Part shown: one piece after another, positions 1-15,100 of the stretch
Position numbering within the stretch: the stretch's first letter is position 1
How the letters are laid out: every line of letters begins with the position of its first letter
Assembly (NCBI GenBank): GCA_037893245.1
Contig: JBAIAA010000654.1
Span: forward strand, 124,001 to 188,000
Source: Crossaster papposus
Lineage: Eukaryota; Echinodermata; Asteroidea; Velatida; Solasteridae
Length of the DNA: 64,000 nucleotides
Direction: 5' to 3'
The notes under the pieces: model-generated
Databases searched by the model: none
The model's input: the letters and a program-made list of their open reading frames with translations, nothing else
What the model was told of the DNA's origin: nothing
Program-made: the position numbers and the translations under genes

Positions 1-103
1 GGCGAGCCGGTGACTGTCTTGTGGGGCCGGGCCCATCTTGTCTTGGGGGCATCGTGGGACGGGGATCCCGATAACGGCTTGGGCTTGCTCTTGGCTGCTG
101 GGC
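1..103 (-). CDS. CLEC16A: CLEC16A exon 24 (probable, runs off the left edge)
   Basis: At least 103 nt, in phase with exon 23 (G|GC). It begins GPAAKSKPKPLSGSPSHD after an ATGCAG acceptor. GC-rich, Pro/Ser/Lys-rich tail coding. No stop codon is reached before base 1, so the true C-terminus is outside the window. This could be an alternative or wrong exon; the frame and GC contrast with the flanking intron support it. Confidence 0.6.
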
Positions 104-3100
104 CTGCATGAATGAATTACAAACTCGTCAATAAATACAATCAGTTCCAAAGTTGTACAAAGGGAGTATCATACAAATTGAACATGACGTCATATTCACA
201 GACCAATTTGCTGGCCTTGAAACTGTGCTTTACTTTAGCAAGTTTTAATACAAGCTTTCAAACCAGGCATTTATTTTCAAACCAATAAATGAAACGTCTT
301 TTATAAAAGCCAAAGTTTAACATTGGGGTTTTTCAAAAACTTTGCTTCGGTTTTGTCTACTGGAAACACTTTGCCTCATGTCATACAACTTAATGTTTCT
401 GAAGCAGAACATGTCAACAAAATCTCGCTAGCTGGAATTCCCATGGTCAGAGACCAAGTATCTCATGGAGCCGAAATAAACACAAAGCAGAAATAAAGAC
501 GAACTCGGGAGTTTCGAAAAATGCCCCCACGTGTACCGTATAAGTATAGGTAAAATTACAATAAGCAACTTCTAGAATAGTCTTTACAAGGTTCTATATC
601 ATCTGATCAGCTCGTCTCAAAAAAATGGATAAACTACATAATAACAAAACAAATGTATATTTCCAAATAAAAATATAAATTTAGATTTCTTAACAAAATG
701 CACAGAATCATAAAATGTAATAGTTTAATCTTTTAGAAAACTCTTTAGACTTTTCAGCAAACAAAATCTCTACATTTTCCTAAATGTTTTTATTTCTTTT
801 CAACCCCAATTAAAAAACCTAACCACCTGACAGTCACAACAAGGAATCGAGATTGAATCCTTCATTTGATGCCCTTGTCTATTCTATTTGCTCTTATTCA
901 AGAGATTTAACGCCACTGCGTGAAGATATTTAGAGAAAATCGTAGGGAAAGTTAAAAAAAATCTTAGCATTCCTTTAAAATAGGGAATACTAGTTTGTAC
1001 ATGTACATACACTACACGTTAGTTGTTATTTTTAAAATTAATACGATGTGGCATTACAACAAAGAGTTATTAGTACCAGCAGAGGGTGAAGATAAAGCTA
1101 AAGATAAAGGGAAAGGATTAAGGGTACCAAAATAGGCTAAAGATTTAAACATTAACCCTAACTATAAAAATATGATTCATGAATCCTCAATCCTTCAAAA
1201 TCAATTTGAAGCAATTAAAATGGGACTGATTTGTTTAGAGGGGTTCTAAACATAAATAAATCAATCAAAACAAAAATACCATTACAGAATGAAAAATTAT
1301 TAAAATAAATTGGAATTTGATAAAACCAAAACCATGCAGCTTCTAAAAAAAGGTGTACACAAGTCATAATTTGTCATGCGCAAGGATTTTGACATTCTTT
1401 CACAACATGCTAGGCTAGTACTAAGGTAGTATTAGTTTCAGTAAATATACCAGTATGCAGACAGTTTGTATTAAGGTATAAATTCAATCTACCTTTTTCT
1501 TGGCTCTCACTTTTTTAGTTTGCACTTAGTAGAGAAATTAGTAGAGGGAATAAATTCATACAAAGTTAGAAATGATTTTACCACTTCGGACATTGAAACT
1601 AAATGACCGAAATGCACACATTTCATCTCACAAATGATTCAGCAGATCCTTGTAGGACAAACAGTTATTGTGTAATTGCTGACCTACATGTACATGTGCA
1701 AATGAGATGCATATAAATTCTGTGGTATTAAATGTTATTTTATCGCCAAATCATCCAAGCGGTTTTTCGGAGAAACAAAACTAGACACCATGACGGAACA
1801 GATGTTTATTGTTTGAAGCCCGGCCATTCATGGCTTCCGTTGCAAACAAGAATCAATACCAACCAAACTAAGAGAAGATTTTATCAACCCTCCCCCCTCT
1901 TAAAAAAACACACACCCCAAAACAACCCAAAAGAACAACAAAGAAACACACAAAAATAACCCCTTCACTTTTGGACAATTTTACGTAATTTACAAACTTC
2001 AACCCAACTGTATCATGGAACTATTCCAAAAATTGGTTGAGCCCACAAATATTGGACACCTGCCCAAAATACCATTGCCCCAAAATGTAGTCTTGAACTG
2101 TGCCAGCCTTGACGCAAATTGTAAATCAAGTATATAAACAACAGCTTCATTGAAGGAATGTTGACATGGAGATGCTGACAAATATTGCCAATTTCCATTC
2201 TATCTGAACAACTTGTAAGGCTTACCAGGAGGACATATTGATGTTTTCTAAGAAACCGAGGCCAGGCCAGGCCAGACCTCCAACCTTGCAACAGAACAGT
2301 ACTATTCACTCAGACTCCTCAATTGACAATAATAACAGATTATGTTGTGTGAGCTCTGCCAACTCTCAAGTTTCTTAGAACTCTACTTTAAATATTTGTG
2401 GTCACTTATCAGAGACTGTCATTTACATCTTTGTGTGGGACCTCCAGTCGTTGTTGTTGAATACATTGGACTTTTATAAACAATGACAAATAGAAGAGTG
2501 CAACATGATTTTCTAGCGTTCACAAATCTAAAAGTATTTGTCAAGGTTTTGCACACAAGATTGCAAACAGAATCAAGCTATATTGTCAACAAGGTTTCCA
2601 AAAAAGCTGCAAATCAAACAATTCCAAAAGAGGTGTCCTTTTGAAAGACTTGCAAATCTCTACAGTCTCTGCAGGCAATCACTCTGGCTAAAACTTTGGT
2701 AGAATGTACATGTACATAGTAGATAGTAGATAGTACATAGTACATTTAGTTTTCACGACAAACAAAATTTGTGGCAGAATATTTGACAGATATGCCAAAA
2801 GTGAAGATTTCAAGTCTACAGCAAGTAACAAGAAGCGTGGAAAAGACCCATTTTTTTGGTTGAGAAATATGATAAGTTAAAAGTCAATGTCCCTTTTGAA
2901 TAACCTCTCAGCCTTTTAAATCAATTCCCCACTGCTTTAGTTTGGCTAAGAGAGGATTGATTACCCCCTCCCCTCTGTCCACCCTTCCCCTCTCCCCCAG
3001 CTAAGTTCACTGAATTTTGTATTATTATTTTTAAGAAATATGATAAGTGTAGTCAATGTTCTTCTTGAATAACCTTAGTTTTAAATCAACTGCTCATTTG

Positions 3101-6100
3101 AGATGTCAACAAAATACAAATAAACATAGTATTTGTCGAAACGTCTTAAGTGGGTTTTGAGGAGGGTGAATGCCATTCTTGACAAAGAGAAGAAAACCAC
3201 AACCGGGATATCGCCTACCAACATCGCCAGACAACTGCCTCATGTCTGGACCATGGTTAACCAACACTCTGCCCACCCCCCCCCCCCCTCCCAAGAAACC
3301 TCAATGTGGAACAAAGGAATTGAAAAGGGGGTTTCAGAAGGAGTGAGTGAGTGAGTTTTTAGGGTTTAACGCCGTACCAGCATCAATGGCCATATTCACG
3401 GCGGGAACAAATTTCATTCAACAATTTTTTATTTCATTCAACAATTAATGTGAAGAAGTTACAGTTTTAGAGGTGGGAGGAAAACCCCAGAAGAATATCC
3501 TGGGGAAAAACCCACGGAGTCAGGCAGGGACTGAAAACCCAATCCACATATTGGCCCAGGCCGGATTCGAACCCGGGTCATAGTGGTGGAAGGCGAGGAA
3601 AGAACCGCTACACCAACCCGACTCCCCGGTTTCAGAAGGAAAGGGACCTACTAGGATCTGAGGACCAGAGGGAAGGCACCTACAAGGATCTTAGGAGGCA
3701 GGCAACCCAATAAGTTTATCAAACTAAGTCATCATTAGGAGGAAGTATAATCAGGAAAAGCTATTTCAACTTTTTATTTCCAAAGCTATCTCAAACTTCA
3801 GGCATGATTCAAAAATTTGAAGAGCTCTGTTTAAAAAGTATGGAGACACTTCAACCAACAATTTAGGGCTTTAAGTATTTATGAGGGGAATACATCGATC
3901 CAGCAGGCCACGCCCATCGTAGTAACTGCCTAATAGCGTGATTACATACAAGTAGATAACGCATTTGGCTTAGGAAATGCCACCTAAAAAACACTATTTA
4001 TGAGGGCAATACATCAATCCAGAAGGCCACGCCCATCGTAGTAACTGCCTAATAGCGTGATTACATACAAGTAGATAACGCATTTGGCTTGGGAAATGCC
4101 ACAAAAAACACACTATTTACTGTCAACTGTATTGTCCACTAGCTTTAAATATTCTGCCCTTTTCAGAAGACAATCAATCCATGTACAATGAGTAACTAAA
4201 TCCAACTCTAGTTTAGAATATAGATTGTTTTTAGAATATATTTAGAAGTGTTTTGAAAAGAAGAAACACTTGAATTACCGGTAATTGAGAAACAGACAAG
4301 TTTGTGAGGCTGACAATTGTTTTTAGGAACTGTAGCCCCCAATAGACCATCGGTAAATCAATACAAGTAGTCATTGCTATTTGCTGTTTAATTTCTACAT
4401 GGCTCTATTCTTTGACATATTCTCTTTGACTAGTCGACTTGGAACAACTCACTAAAGCATAAAACGGTCGTCTTGGAGTTTTGCCACTATGAGGGAGCCA
4501 TTAATACTCCTTGCCGCAAGGCAATGCCTGATATTTCAGGTTGAATTAATAAACATCAAAGGTAGGATAGTCATACACCATTGGTAATTGCTTGAATTAT
4601 CATGCATGGGTGGACTTAAGGGGTTGTATTTTACAGTCAAAAACTGACCTGTCCTAAGTTTTACAATCATAGATGCTAAAAAAAGCAATTTGTTTTCAAC
4701 CGGCATCCGGCAGTGATTCTTATGTTGTTCTTGTTGTTTTTTCCTGATCGCCGCTCTGTGATCGTGATTTTTATTTTGTATTCCTTTTTTTCGGGACAAT
4801 TACAGGATATCTATCGCAATAATTTTGCTGGATGCCTAGCCTAGATTCATTATTTACTTTTAAATAAGTAAAATATTTTCGGTAGTAAAAAAGATTTGAT
4901 ATTTGCAAATGGTGTATCCTACCTTAAACTAGCACCTCCACTGGGAAATCCCTGCACATGAATGAGGTCAAGTTTCATAGAATCTACAATTGTATTGGTT
5001 GCTACGCAGCACATAATATACCTTTTCTGCATTGTGATTGGTCTACTTTATAAGTATGCGCAGACAGGGCAATCAGTAACCATGTAGACAATTTAAATAT
5101 GAAAATTAAGTTGACCCTGAGGTCAAAAGTCATAATAGGAAGAAGTTGAATTAAAGAAATAACCAGTTTCGGACTCAATAATTATCCAATATTGTGGATT
5201 TTGTGAGCCAAACTTACCGGATGCTGTGGCTTCTCCTTTTGTCTCCTTTTCTTGCTTCTGGGCTTGCGGGTGGCCTTGTGTCTGGGTTTGGGGCTGGCCT
5301 TTTGCCTGGGGGTCTGAGTGACGGCGATTGGCTGAAGCAAAGAGGCCTCGTCTGGCTCCTATGACCTGAGCAATTGGAGCCACTGCCCTAAGGGGTCAGG
5401 GGGAAGAGGGTGGGGGAGAAAGAAATAATTACTGGGGTAATTATAATGACCAGGAAGACACAGTACAGCAGCTGTTCTTCTTTCTTGATTTTCAAAAAAT
5501 TGTGAAAAAAAAGAGGATTTGGCCGAGTAAATGTTAGTGGTTTATAAAATTGACTCTTTTCTGTTTGATAATCAGCAGATTTCCCCTAATTTCACTCCAC
5601 CCCCCCCCCCTTCCCCTCCTTCCCCATGATGTTTGAAAATTGTAAGTACAAGTCAAGTATTAACTTATTAAAATATTAAAACTTAAAAGGCATATACATT
5701 GGACAATACCAGGGACATTGTAGCAAGGCTAAGAAATAGTTGAGAAATCCACAGAAAGAAAAACAAAAAACATCCAACAGAAAGGTTGCTGGATCTTGAT
5801 GGATTCAGTAGGAATAGGATTTGAGGAATATATAACTAGAGAAAAACACCAATCGTGCTCAATTAATGGTCCATTTACATATTTCATTTGTCCTTGTAAA
5901 AGATTGAAATATCGTTAAGATCGAAATATTAGGCCCTCTTAACTCATATGATTTGTATATTTCAGGTCATTCCAGCCAGTAAGCAGTTTGCAGCAGTTTT
6001 AATCTTATTCTGGTAAAATTGTATTTTTCATTATTGAATTCCATTTTTCATTCAGTTGTCAGTTTTAGAAACTTAATCTGAAAATATCCTCCAGTCCCCC

Positions 6101-9100
6101 TCAACAAACAACAAATCCTTATCTAAAACAGCACTTAAACATGTACAACAAGGTCACTCATGGGCTATATTTATCCCACTGCAAATAGTAATAACAAGGC
6201 CAGGCTCAACCTCATCCTCAGCTACTGCCATTTCCTGGAAAAACCTTGTTCAAATAAATGAATAATACAAGGTCAGCTCATAGAATCACACATAAAACCA
6301 AACCTTGGTGGTCATGGTGGCCTGGCTGTGTGTATTACAATAGGACAGATTGTACATCATCCAGCGAGAGGCAAGTTATTAATGGTTTCCATATGGAAAT
6401 TGGGGCCATGATGAGGTGGGTTTCTTCTGGGGACATTTTAGGAGGTTGGGGGTATTTAGAGAAAGGTGTCTGAGTATGTGGTGGTTGATTTGATGTGTGT
6501 GGCCAAGGTGAAATATTCCATGTACAACTCTAAACCAAAAACAGGAAGATAATTTAATATTTATTTGTTCCTGAAAGTGATTCAATTTTCTACAAACTGC
6601 TTTCTGACTGAAATGTCAAGAACAAAAATAAAGAAATTAAGAGGGTCTGGTATTTTTGTCTTAAATAGACCCCCCTAGATCTTAGATTGGAATACATGTA
6701 CATGTACCTCTAACCCTTGGTTATTTTATTGTTAGTACTAATCTCATTGTACATGAATCAGGATACAAATAGACAGTGACCAAAAGAGAAAAACAATTTC
6801 AAGCAATATACACGTACATCATCCATGTACAAGACTAAATAATTTAGGATTCAAATATCTAAAACTCGCCGATCACTTTGTACAGTCGGCAGCAGTTAAT
6901 GCAGCTGCCTTCCTCTCTACTCAAAAGTTGCAAACATTAAAATGTGCATGTTGTGGTGATGGATATTATGGGCTACTGGAGTGTTTTGAAACACACATTT
7001 GAAACTCTTCCAACCAAACCATCCAAGAAACTATCGAAAGGGTGGCATCCTTTCTTGAGCAGTTGATCTTCTAAGAAGCTGACTGAAAAGCAGATAATCC
7101 ATCACGTATCCCCTTTGGACGGAAGGACGTGGTCAATAACAGACAAAGAAAACTGACAAGCTTATTTTGGCAAACCCTCCAGCTTTCTAAAGATCCTCGA
7201 GAAAAACTGCTCTGGACTGACTTGGCATCTATTTTGATCGCTTCGTAGCTGGTGGCATTTTCATGGAAAAATTGCTGAAAAGTTGGTTAATGAGGCTGAG
7301 GCACATTGGGGGGATTCCTTGGAGGCAGAAAGAGAGAACGATAATTGAACAGTCCTTTTATTTTATTTTCCTTTCCTTTGAAGATGAGGAGCTTGAGCCC
7401 TAGGCAGCTGTCAAACAGCTCAGGAGATGAGGTCGTTGTTAGACAGCCATTTAGAGGTTTGTTTAAATTCTGCTGCTTTTAAAGATCGATTTCCGCACCT
7501 ATAATCTAAATGTGTGTACCACATGTATCTTCATTTCCAATTTGTGTTCTAGAGTTGCACCAAATGTTTATACATGTATTTTGTATAACGCCAGTTGAAA
7601 ACAAATGCCGTCTTTCTTGCTTTTCTCAGCATCCAAGATTGTAAAACTTATAACAGGTCAATTAAACGATATTTACCAAATCCACCTATTCATGAGAATT
7701 CAAGCAATTATCAATGGTGGATTCTACCTTTAACTGGAACCTGGTGTCATTTTTTAATGACTACCGTACTTAAGACAACATTTTGATACACTAACTGCCA
7801 ACTGTTTCAAATATCAAACTTCTCATAAGAATAATTTGGCTCACGGCTCTAAAATTCCAGGTTTAAGTGATTCACAGTCAAGCAAATATTGCACAGTATT
7901 CAAATTTTATGAGCTTTTCCAATGATCAGAATTTCTGTATTGAACTTGACGCTTGCTGAGGCCCCCAAAACACCTCTCCAGAAATACATAGAATTTGCAA
8001 TATCAGAGATTTTACAATAATATGACCTTTGGAACTCCAGTCCAAAAAAAATGAAGTCCTTTGACTAATCAATAATCCAGGACTGAGCCTTTTGATTGGC
8101 AGCATGCCCAAGCATTCTCCGAAAATATCCTGGGCAAAGCAAACAGACGCGATCAACAATTTCTACAGTTAACACAAATGGACAATAATAATGTCAACTA
8201 GTGCTGGGATTTAAAACCAAATTGTTTAATATTCGGTTTTAATTCCACTATTTGGTTTCGATTTAGAAAACCAAACGTTCAAAACCAACCCTAAAAAGTT
8301 TAGTCTTTCATTTTTGTGTGACACAGGCTAAAGAAAACAATTGTAACCACTTCCAATTTGCTCCATGGTCTCCGATTGTACTAGTGGTTTCATTATTAGC
8401 CTGCCCATTTGACTTATTTATGAGTTCCCATTCATTTGTCCCCACATCAAGGCTCTGGGGTGTTTTTGTAAGACCCATTGGTCACTAAATCCCCCCCCCC
8501 CCCCAAACTCATTAGAAACCAACTGATGTCTATTTCCTGAAAACATGAGAACAAACACTTCACTTCAGATCGACCATCTCATCAACATGCCAACCCTCCC
8601 ACTGTAATATGTCTTGTAGTTGTCCCTTACAAGAGGCTCTTGATTTCTTAGATTTGGCCATGTAAATGTGAGGCTGTTATCAGATCCAGCTGGTCGGCGG
8701 ACCGTTTACCTGCACTACATGACCTGCTACCCTGGTAAGATTCTGAGAATATGGGCGGGAAGACAAAATGATGAGTGACGATGCAGCGAGCGCGCAAACA
8801 GTGTGAGCGATAAAACTGCAATGATGATACGTACAAAAAAAAGCAGTTTGTAAAAAAGATACAAACAACCAATTCCTTATAAATAGACTTTCTTGTCAAT
8901 CAGGGATTTAATCTGACAAGAACTCCATCCCTTCCTCACAAAATAACAAATACAAAAAAATACACAAAAAAATATAAAAAATAAAATAACAATCCATAGG
9001 TTTCTTGTGTGCAAATTTGTTTACCTATACTATAATAACAGGATTCCGACCTTGGTTCTGTAGAGTAGTCAATAAATTTCAGATGAAGATTTTGGACGAA

Positions 9101-12100
9101 TCTTAATCTTCTTTTGATCTTACAACTTTCAGGCACATGGAATACATGTACATGAAATACATAATCCACATGTCACGCATGTACTGATATACATTTCGTA
9201 CATTGCATTATGGGGACAATTTATAGAGTTTGTGTGCTAAGGGAAATCTCTCTAAACTCAAACTCAGAACATTCTAAAATGTTCAACATCACCCTAATTT
9301 GTCTTCTTCTTCATTTTCCTTTTTTATACCCTAACTCAATTCTACCTCTAAATCCCTTTACTGGAGACCCAACACGCTATGGGGACACGAAAATGTCTCC
9401 ACTACTAGGTTCGTTGTTTTTCAGAACAAAAGAACATGTCCCCACAACTAGGTCACGCTATGCTACACACATGTCATACTACTGTATGTTACACACAAGT
9501 CATGCTATGTTACACATGCTATGTAGCACAAAATGGTAATGTTAACCACATTTGCAAATTATAGAGCACATTTTAATGTATTTAAAAAAGAAATTAGTGT
9601 GTTTGTGACTGTCCAGGTAGTTTGGCTTTTGGTTTTTTTTACAACGTATGATTTGGTCACAAGAGAAACAAAACAAGGAAATCCTGAGCTAGTGGTTTTT
9701 TAATCTTGGAAATACTAAAAGGAAGTAAAAGTTAAAATAGGAAATCAACTAATCTCTGGACAAATTGCATGCCTGTACAATGTTTGTATTATGCTCATCT
9801 CATGAATCAGAACTTGTCAAAACGACATACGGTACAGCATACCGTATCTATAGATGCTACTGGTATCGGTCATTTTGCATGGTTAAACCATAGAGAAAGG
9901 ACCCTTTTCTATGGTCAAGCCACAGCGCAGGCATACAACTTGAAATTAACAAAAAATGAGAACATTCTATAATTTGTACATTTTTTACTTTGTACAGTGT
10001 TTTCAATTTTCAATTGCAAACAAGAACAAAAGTTGATTAAAAAGTCTGAAGTTTTACAATCAAGAAAAAAGCAAGAAAAACGGCGTTCAATTTCAACCTG
10101 CGTCGGGCAGTGGTTTTTATTTGTTCTTGTTTTTGTCACGATCGCCGTGCAGATATCTAGCGCAATTATTTTGCTGGATGCCTAGAATCTTTGTTTACTT
10201 CAAAATAAGTAAGGTATTTCTCAATAGTTCGCTAGTAAACATGTTTGATATCTGCAAATGGTGTATCCTACCTTTAAGCATTCCCAAATTTGCTGATTCG
10301 ATCTGAGGGTGGTCTAATACAGAAGGCAATCAGGACTGATAAGGACTCCTAGGAATCCCCAGGTACGGATACAATATAAGTACAGCAGAGTCAGCTTGTC
10401 AACGAGGCAGATTGCCAGGGTACATGTACTGAGTTGTTGGAAGATCAAATAATCACCCCATTGAATTAATAATGACGGTTTTCCCCCCTTCAACTATAAT
10501 TCATAATAAATGATGTATTGATTCAAAACAAAATTAAGGACACGGCATACAATTATAGTAATTGGAAAGTTGTATTTTCAAATTAGAAAATCCCCCAATT
10601 TCTACCAGTTCTTCAGTGATACAGTTTAGCCATTCATATTGGTCAAGAGCCAGACACGTACATGTAGGTATATTTAAGGTACATGTAGGTATATTTAAGG
10701 TACATGTAGGTATATTTAAGGTACATGTAGGTATATTTAAGGTACATGTAGGTATATTTAAGGTACATGTAGGTATATTTAAGGTACATGTAGGTATATT
10801 TAAGGTACATGTAGGTATATTTAAGGTACATGTAGGTATATTTAAGGTACATGTAGGTATATTTAAGGTACATGTAGGTATATTTAACCAGTTCGCGCCG
10901 GATGACGAATATAAACGCAAACATTTCCCCAAATTCAAAACGGATGACGAATATATACGCCAAGTTCAAGTTCGGAAATATATGTCAGCAGCGCGCAAGG
11001 CCCGAAATGCGTGGGTGTGCTACCCAGCACTATAGGCCTGAACACGCTTCGGATCGAGTTTCGTTAAAAATAATCCCGCCCGTCGGCTCGGCGATGTTAA
11101 AATAATCCCGGCGCGAACTGGTTAAGGTACATGTAGGTATATTTAAGGTACATGTAGGTATATTTAAGGTACATGTAGGTATATTTAAGGTACATGTAGG
11201 TATATTTAAGGTACATGTAGGTATATTTAAGGTAAATGTAGGTATATTTAAGGTTATGGGCCTGTATATTTAAGGTACATGTAGGTATATTTAAGGTACA
11301 TGTGGGGATACATATTTAAGGTACATGTACATGTAGGTACATTCAAGGTACATGTAGGTATATTTAAGGTACATGTAGACCTCATTTAAGGTGCATGTAG
11401 GTAAATTTAAGGTACATGTACATGTAGGTATATTTAAGGTACATGTACATGTAGGTATATTTAAGGTACATGTAGGTATATTTAAGGTACATGTACATGT
11501 AGGTATAAACGACCGATAAAATGTTAAACACTTTTTCGGTGTCACATTAAATTTAGACTCCTATGAAATCTGATCTATGACCATTGGTTGGAACCTCACA
11601 CCGCTACTACCAGTAAGTATATGCAACACACATCACACCATATTGAGAAGCAGGTGGAACATGCACATCAACATGTACCGGTACCATTAAGCACACCAAC
11701 AATACAATAGCTAGAGGGGAGTACTCAAAACATGAGGTAAAATTGTTAAACAAAACATGAGGTAAAATTGTTAAACAAAACACGAGGTAAAATTGATTTT
11801 GTTTTTACTTGTTTGACCGAAAGGTATTTACAATAAAACCAGCTCATAAAAGCAGCATTGTTAACACGTCATGATTGTAAAAGCATCCATGATTGTAAAA
11901 CTTTGAACAGGTCAGTTAAACGATATTTACTATAAAATTTAACCCCCCAAATCCACCCATTCCTGATAATTCAAACAATTACCAATGGTTTATTCTACCT
12001 TTAAAGCCGACCAACCATATTTGTATTCCTTTTATAATGTTTGCCAAGATTATTATCACAAATTTGTTGGACCCGACTCAAATCAGTCATCATGCATGTA

Positions 12101-15100
12101 CCATGGAGGTAGGAAACATGCATGTACTGAGCCAACTTATTACACAGCTGTTACAGCCAGTCTTATTTGTCCATTTTCCTAAAACAACTCCCTGTGGGGC
12201 TAATTCCATTACTTCAATTATGTGCCCAGCCTAGAGATTCTCAGAACCATCCTTTCTTTTATTGTTTCCATTGTATAATCCCCAGCATCCAGATATATCG
12301 CTCAAGGTCAATGTCAAATGCTTGTTCAAGTCTGGTCCAATGAAGGCTGCAGATTGTTTCCATTTGAAACACCCCCACCCCCCCCCCCCACCCCAATACA
12401 TGTAAGGTTGTGACATGGATGTTATTTTTTTTAAATCTTAGAACACCCATACATTATTTAAACCTAAGTAATACTTTAGTTTTTAATATTTTATATTTCG
12501 AAATATTTTAGGAATATCTGGCAGCGTTTTATATCTTTGTTTCCAAATTCTTTCTCTTTTTTAACTTGAACATGTATATAAATATGATTAACTAGTACAG
12601 TTCAAGAGCTTAGTTCTTTCATTTGATGACTTTTCCCCAAGGAATGCATTTCTTATTTGTATGAATAATTGCAGTAAACAATTCTGCATTAAACAATTTG
12701 TTGGGGGCCAATTCCAAGAACGCTTAAAATAGTTAACTGAAAATCCCTGTTGACCTACCAGTAAATTCCCCTAACCCTCCTAACATCTAGCACAGAAACA
12801 ATAACCTTGACATTTCAACAGCAGCTACACACACTATCTAACACTAGAATCATATGAAATATAATACATGTACCTGGGGGGTTTATTGGCAGTGATAAAA
12901 ACTACTTAGAAATAATAATGAATGCAGGGAGGGGAATTTGGTTATTTACATGTGAATGAGTTCTTGGAAATGTTCCCAGGGTTAGATTGAGGCTTGCAGA
13001 ATGCTGCCCGGTTGCAGTTAAGGAGGCTAGGAAACAAGATAGTCACGATAATGTCTTTTATGTATGTATACAAGCACTTGTTTACATTGCAAGAACATGA
13101 CTGAACTTTGGGATATTCTATCCCTATTAATACCCTCGGGGAATTTACTCTAACCAATTTATTATTCAATTTTTTTTAAAGGTAAATACCATTTGCAGAT
13201 ATTGAATATTTGCAGATTTTTACTCTGGCATACTAGTATTTTTTGGTAGTAGAAGTGATATTTGGTATTGTGTGCTGCACACAAAGAAACGTTTGTAGTA
13301 CTTTATAGTTTATTCTATCATACCCCAAATAAATACCTAGGCTGTCAGGGGTAATCCAATGTTTTAGCTTTCCATTTTTACCAGTTGTCATTCTCTAAAC
13401 ACATTTCCTAGCAATGGCAAAGTAAACCACAAAGTTGAATGACATTATATTTATTCTACACAAACAGTTAAGTGAGGTCAGTAGTCTCGTAAAAATAATA
13501 GTACAATAGTCAACTTTATACTCAGGGTTAAAAAGTCTGTTATTGGGACTTTCTCAGAAAGAGATCAATACAACCCTTCACCCCCCCCCCCCCCCAAAAA
13601 AATACGATTTATAAAAATATAAAAACAAAAAGGCACCATTCAAAAATTCAAAAAAATCTGTTATTTCAAGCATAACAAAGTAAAGTTGGGGGTCATGCAT
13701 GTTGGGGGTCATGCATGTTGGGGGTCATGCATGTTGGGGGTCATGCATGTTGGGGGTCATGCATGTTGTGGTTCAGTGTTTCCTAAATGCTCAGTACAAT
13801 TTTTCGGACTGGGAAAATCTCACGCTTAAGACCTTAAATTTATAGAATGACGCATGTCTACTGGGAGGTTTTGAGGATACTAAAAATTGCTAATGAATTC
13901 ATACTCACTAGATGATTTGGAGTACGCAAGAAGATTTCTCAACTAGCCGCAAAACATTAGAATAAAGGAGTATAAAACACACAGAAATGCTAAACAGAAG
14001 AACCAAGTACAGCATCTTAGAACATAAATGCTCCCTACAATCTATTCCAAAGGCATCCTAAGATTAAAGATGGTTCATTTCCATTTTCTAATTCCCAATG
14101 TGAAATCAAAATGGGAACTTGAATTTAAGCACGATTTACTCTTGTATCAATTGTTCCTTCAATTTCTGGATTTCTGACTCCAGCCATGTTGAAGTTCCGA
14201 CCATCAATGCACAATTATAAACATCAATGGAAGCAGAATTTTCCAAGAACTGTTTTACCTCAAACATTTGGACTTCAGTCTTATCAAGTTCCTTGAACAA
14301 AAAAAACCACAAAAAAACAACAGGAGTTCAAATGACACTACCATAATGAAAACTGTGCCAATGCATTCTTGGGTTACAAGCGGATATCATTTCAGACTGT
14401 CTCAGTCGACATCTCAAGCAGACATTTTCTTGGTACACCACACTCACTACAAACATCCAGGTATCAGTTTCCTAGCATTAATTACAGAGAAGGTGCTCTA
14501 AAAACTCCTCAAGACTATCAAGGGATCCTGTCCTGGAAATAATTCATTTTCTGGTCCCTATGAAAGTCCCAAAATGCAGAGACTTCAAAGACTAGGCTAT
14601 TACTCCTTGGGGGGAAGTAACTTAATAGCATCTTTTCATCCCTGGCTAGACAACACAGTTCTCATATTGATTGCACAGAAGAAATCCTCCATGGGGAGAA
14701 GACAGTTCCCTGTGGGATAGATCAGTGCTATTCAATATTAAAGTACATGTACAAGCGTTCCAAGAATTACCAGGGCTGTTGCACTTCAGTGCTGCATTCA
14801 AGCCTTAAACCCTTTTTTTTTTCTCTTTCAAAATACATCTATAGGTTTTGAAGATAAACCGACCCTTTATTTGTCTGTGAAATAATGGCAAGGCTGTGCT
14901 GCATAACCTCCGGCCAAGTTATATTTAAATCCATGAAACTACATCGGTATAACCATTCCCTGGAAAGGCTCCTTTATTGGCAATTTCGTATTTTAGGGTT
15001 GGTGCATTTAATTCCTAATTTTCTTGACTCGGAGTTCATTTGCATAAAATGCATACTGTTATTTTTGAAATATGTTTTTTCCAAATATTACAAAAAATTG

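Larger units (their letters stand above)
104..5217 (-). other. CLEC16A intron 23
   Basis: 5.1 kb. Holds the SINE at 3343, the 119-bp duplication at 3876, the full MITE at 4558, a poly-C run near 3276 and several TACATGTA motifs. Nothing else recognised. Confidence 0.65.

Noticed and set aside
8198-8300. hAT-like end (tagtgctgggatttaaaacc)
   Set aside because: Only one end seen; too short to call.
10534-11035. Repeat-containing frames on both strands (LNIPTCT / VHVGIFK)
   Set aside because: Produced by the 21-bp minisatellite, open on both strands; interrupted by a MITE.
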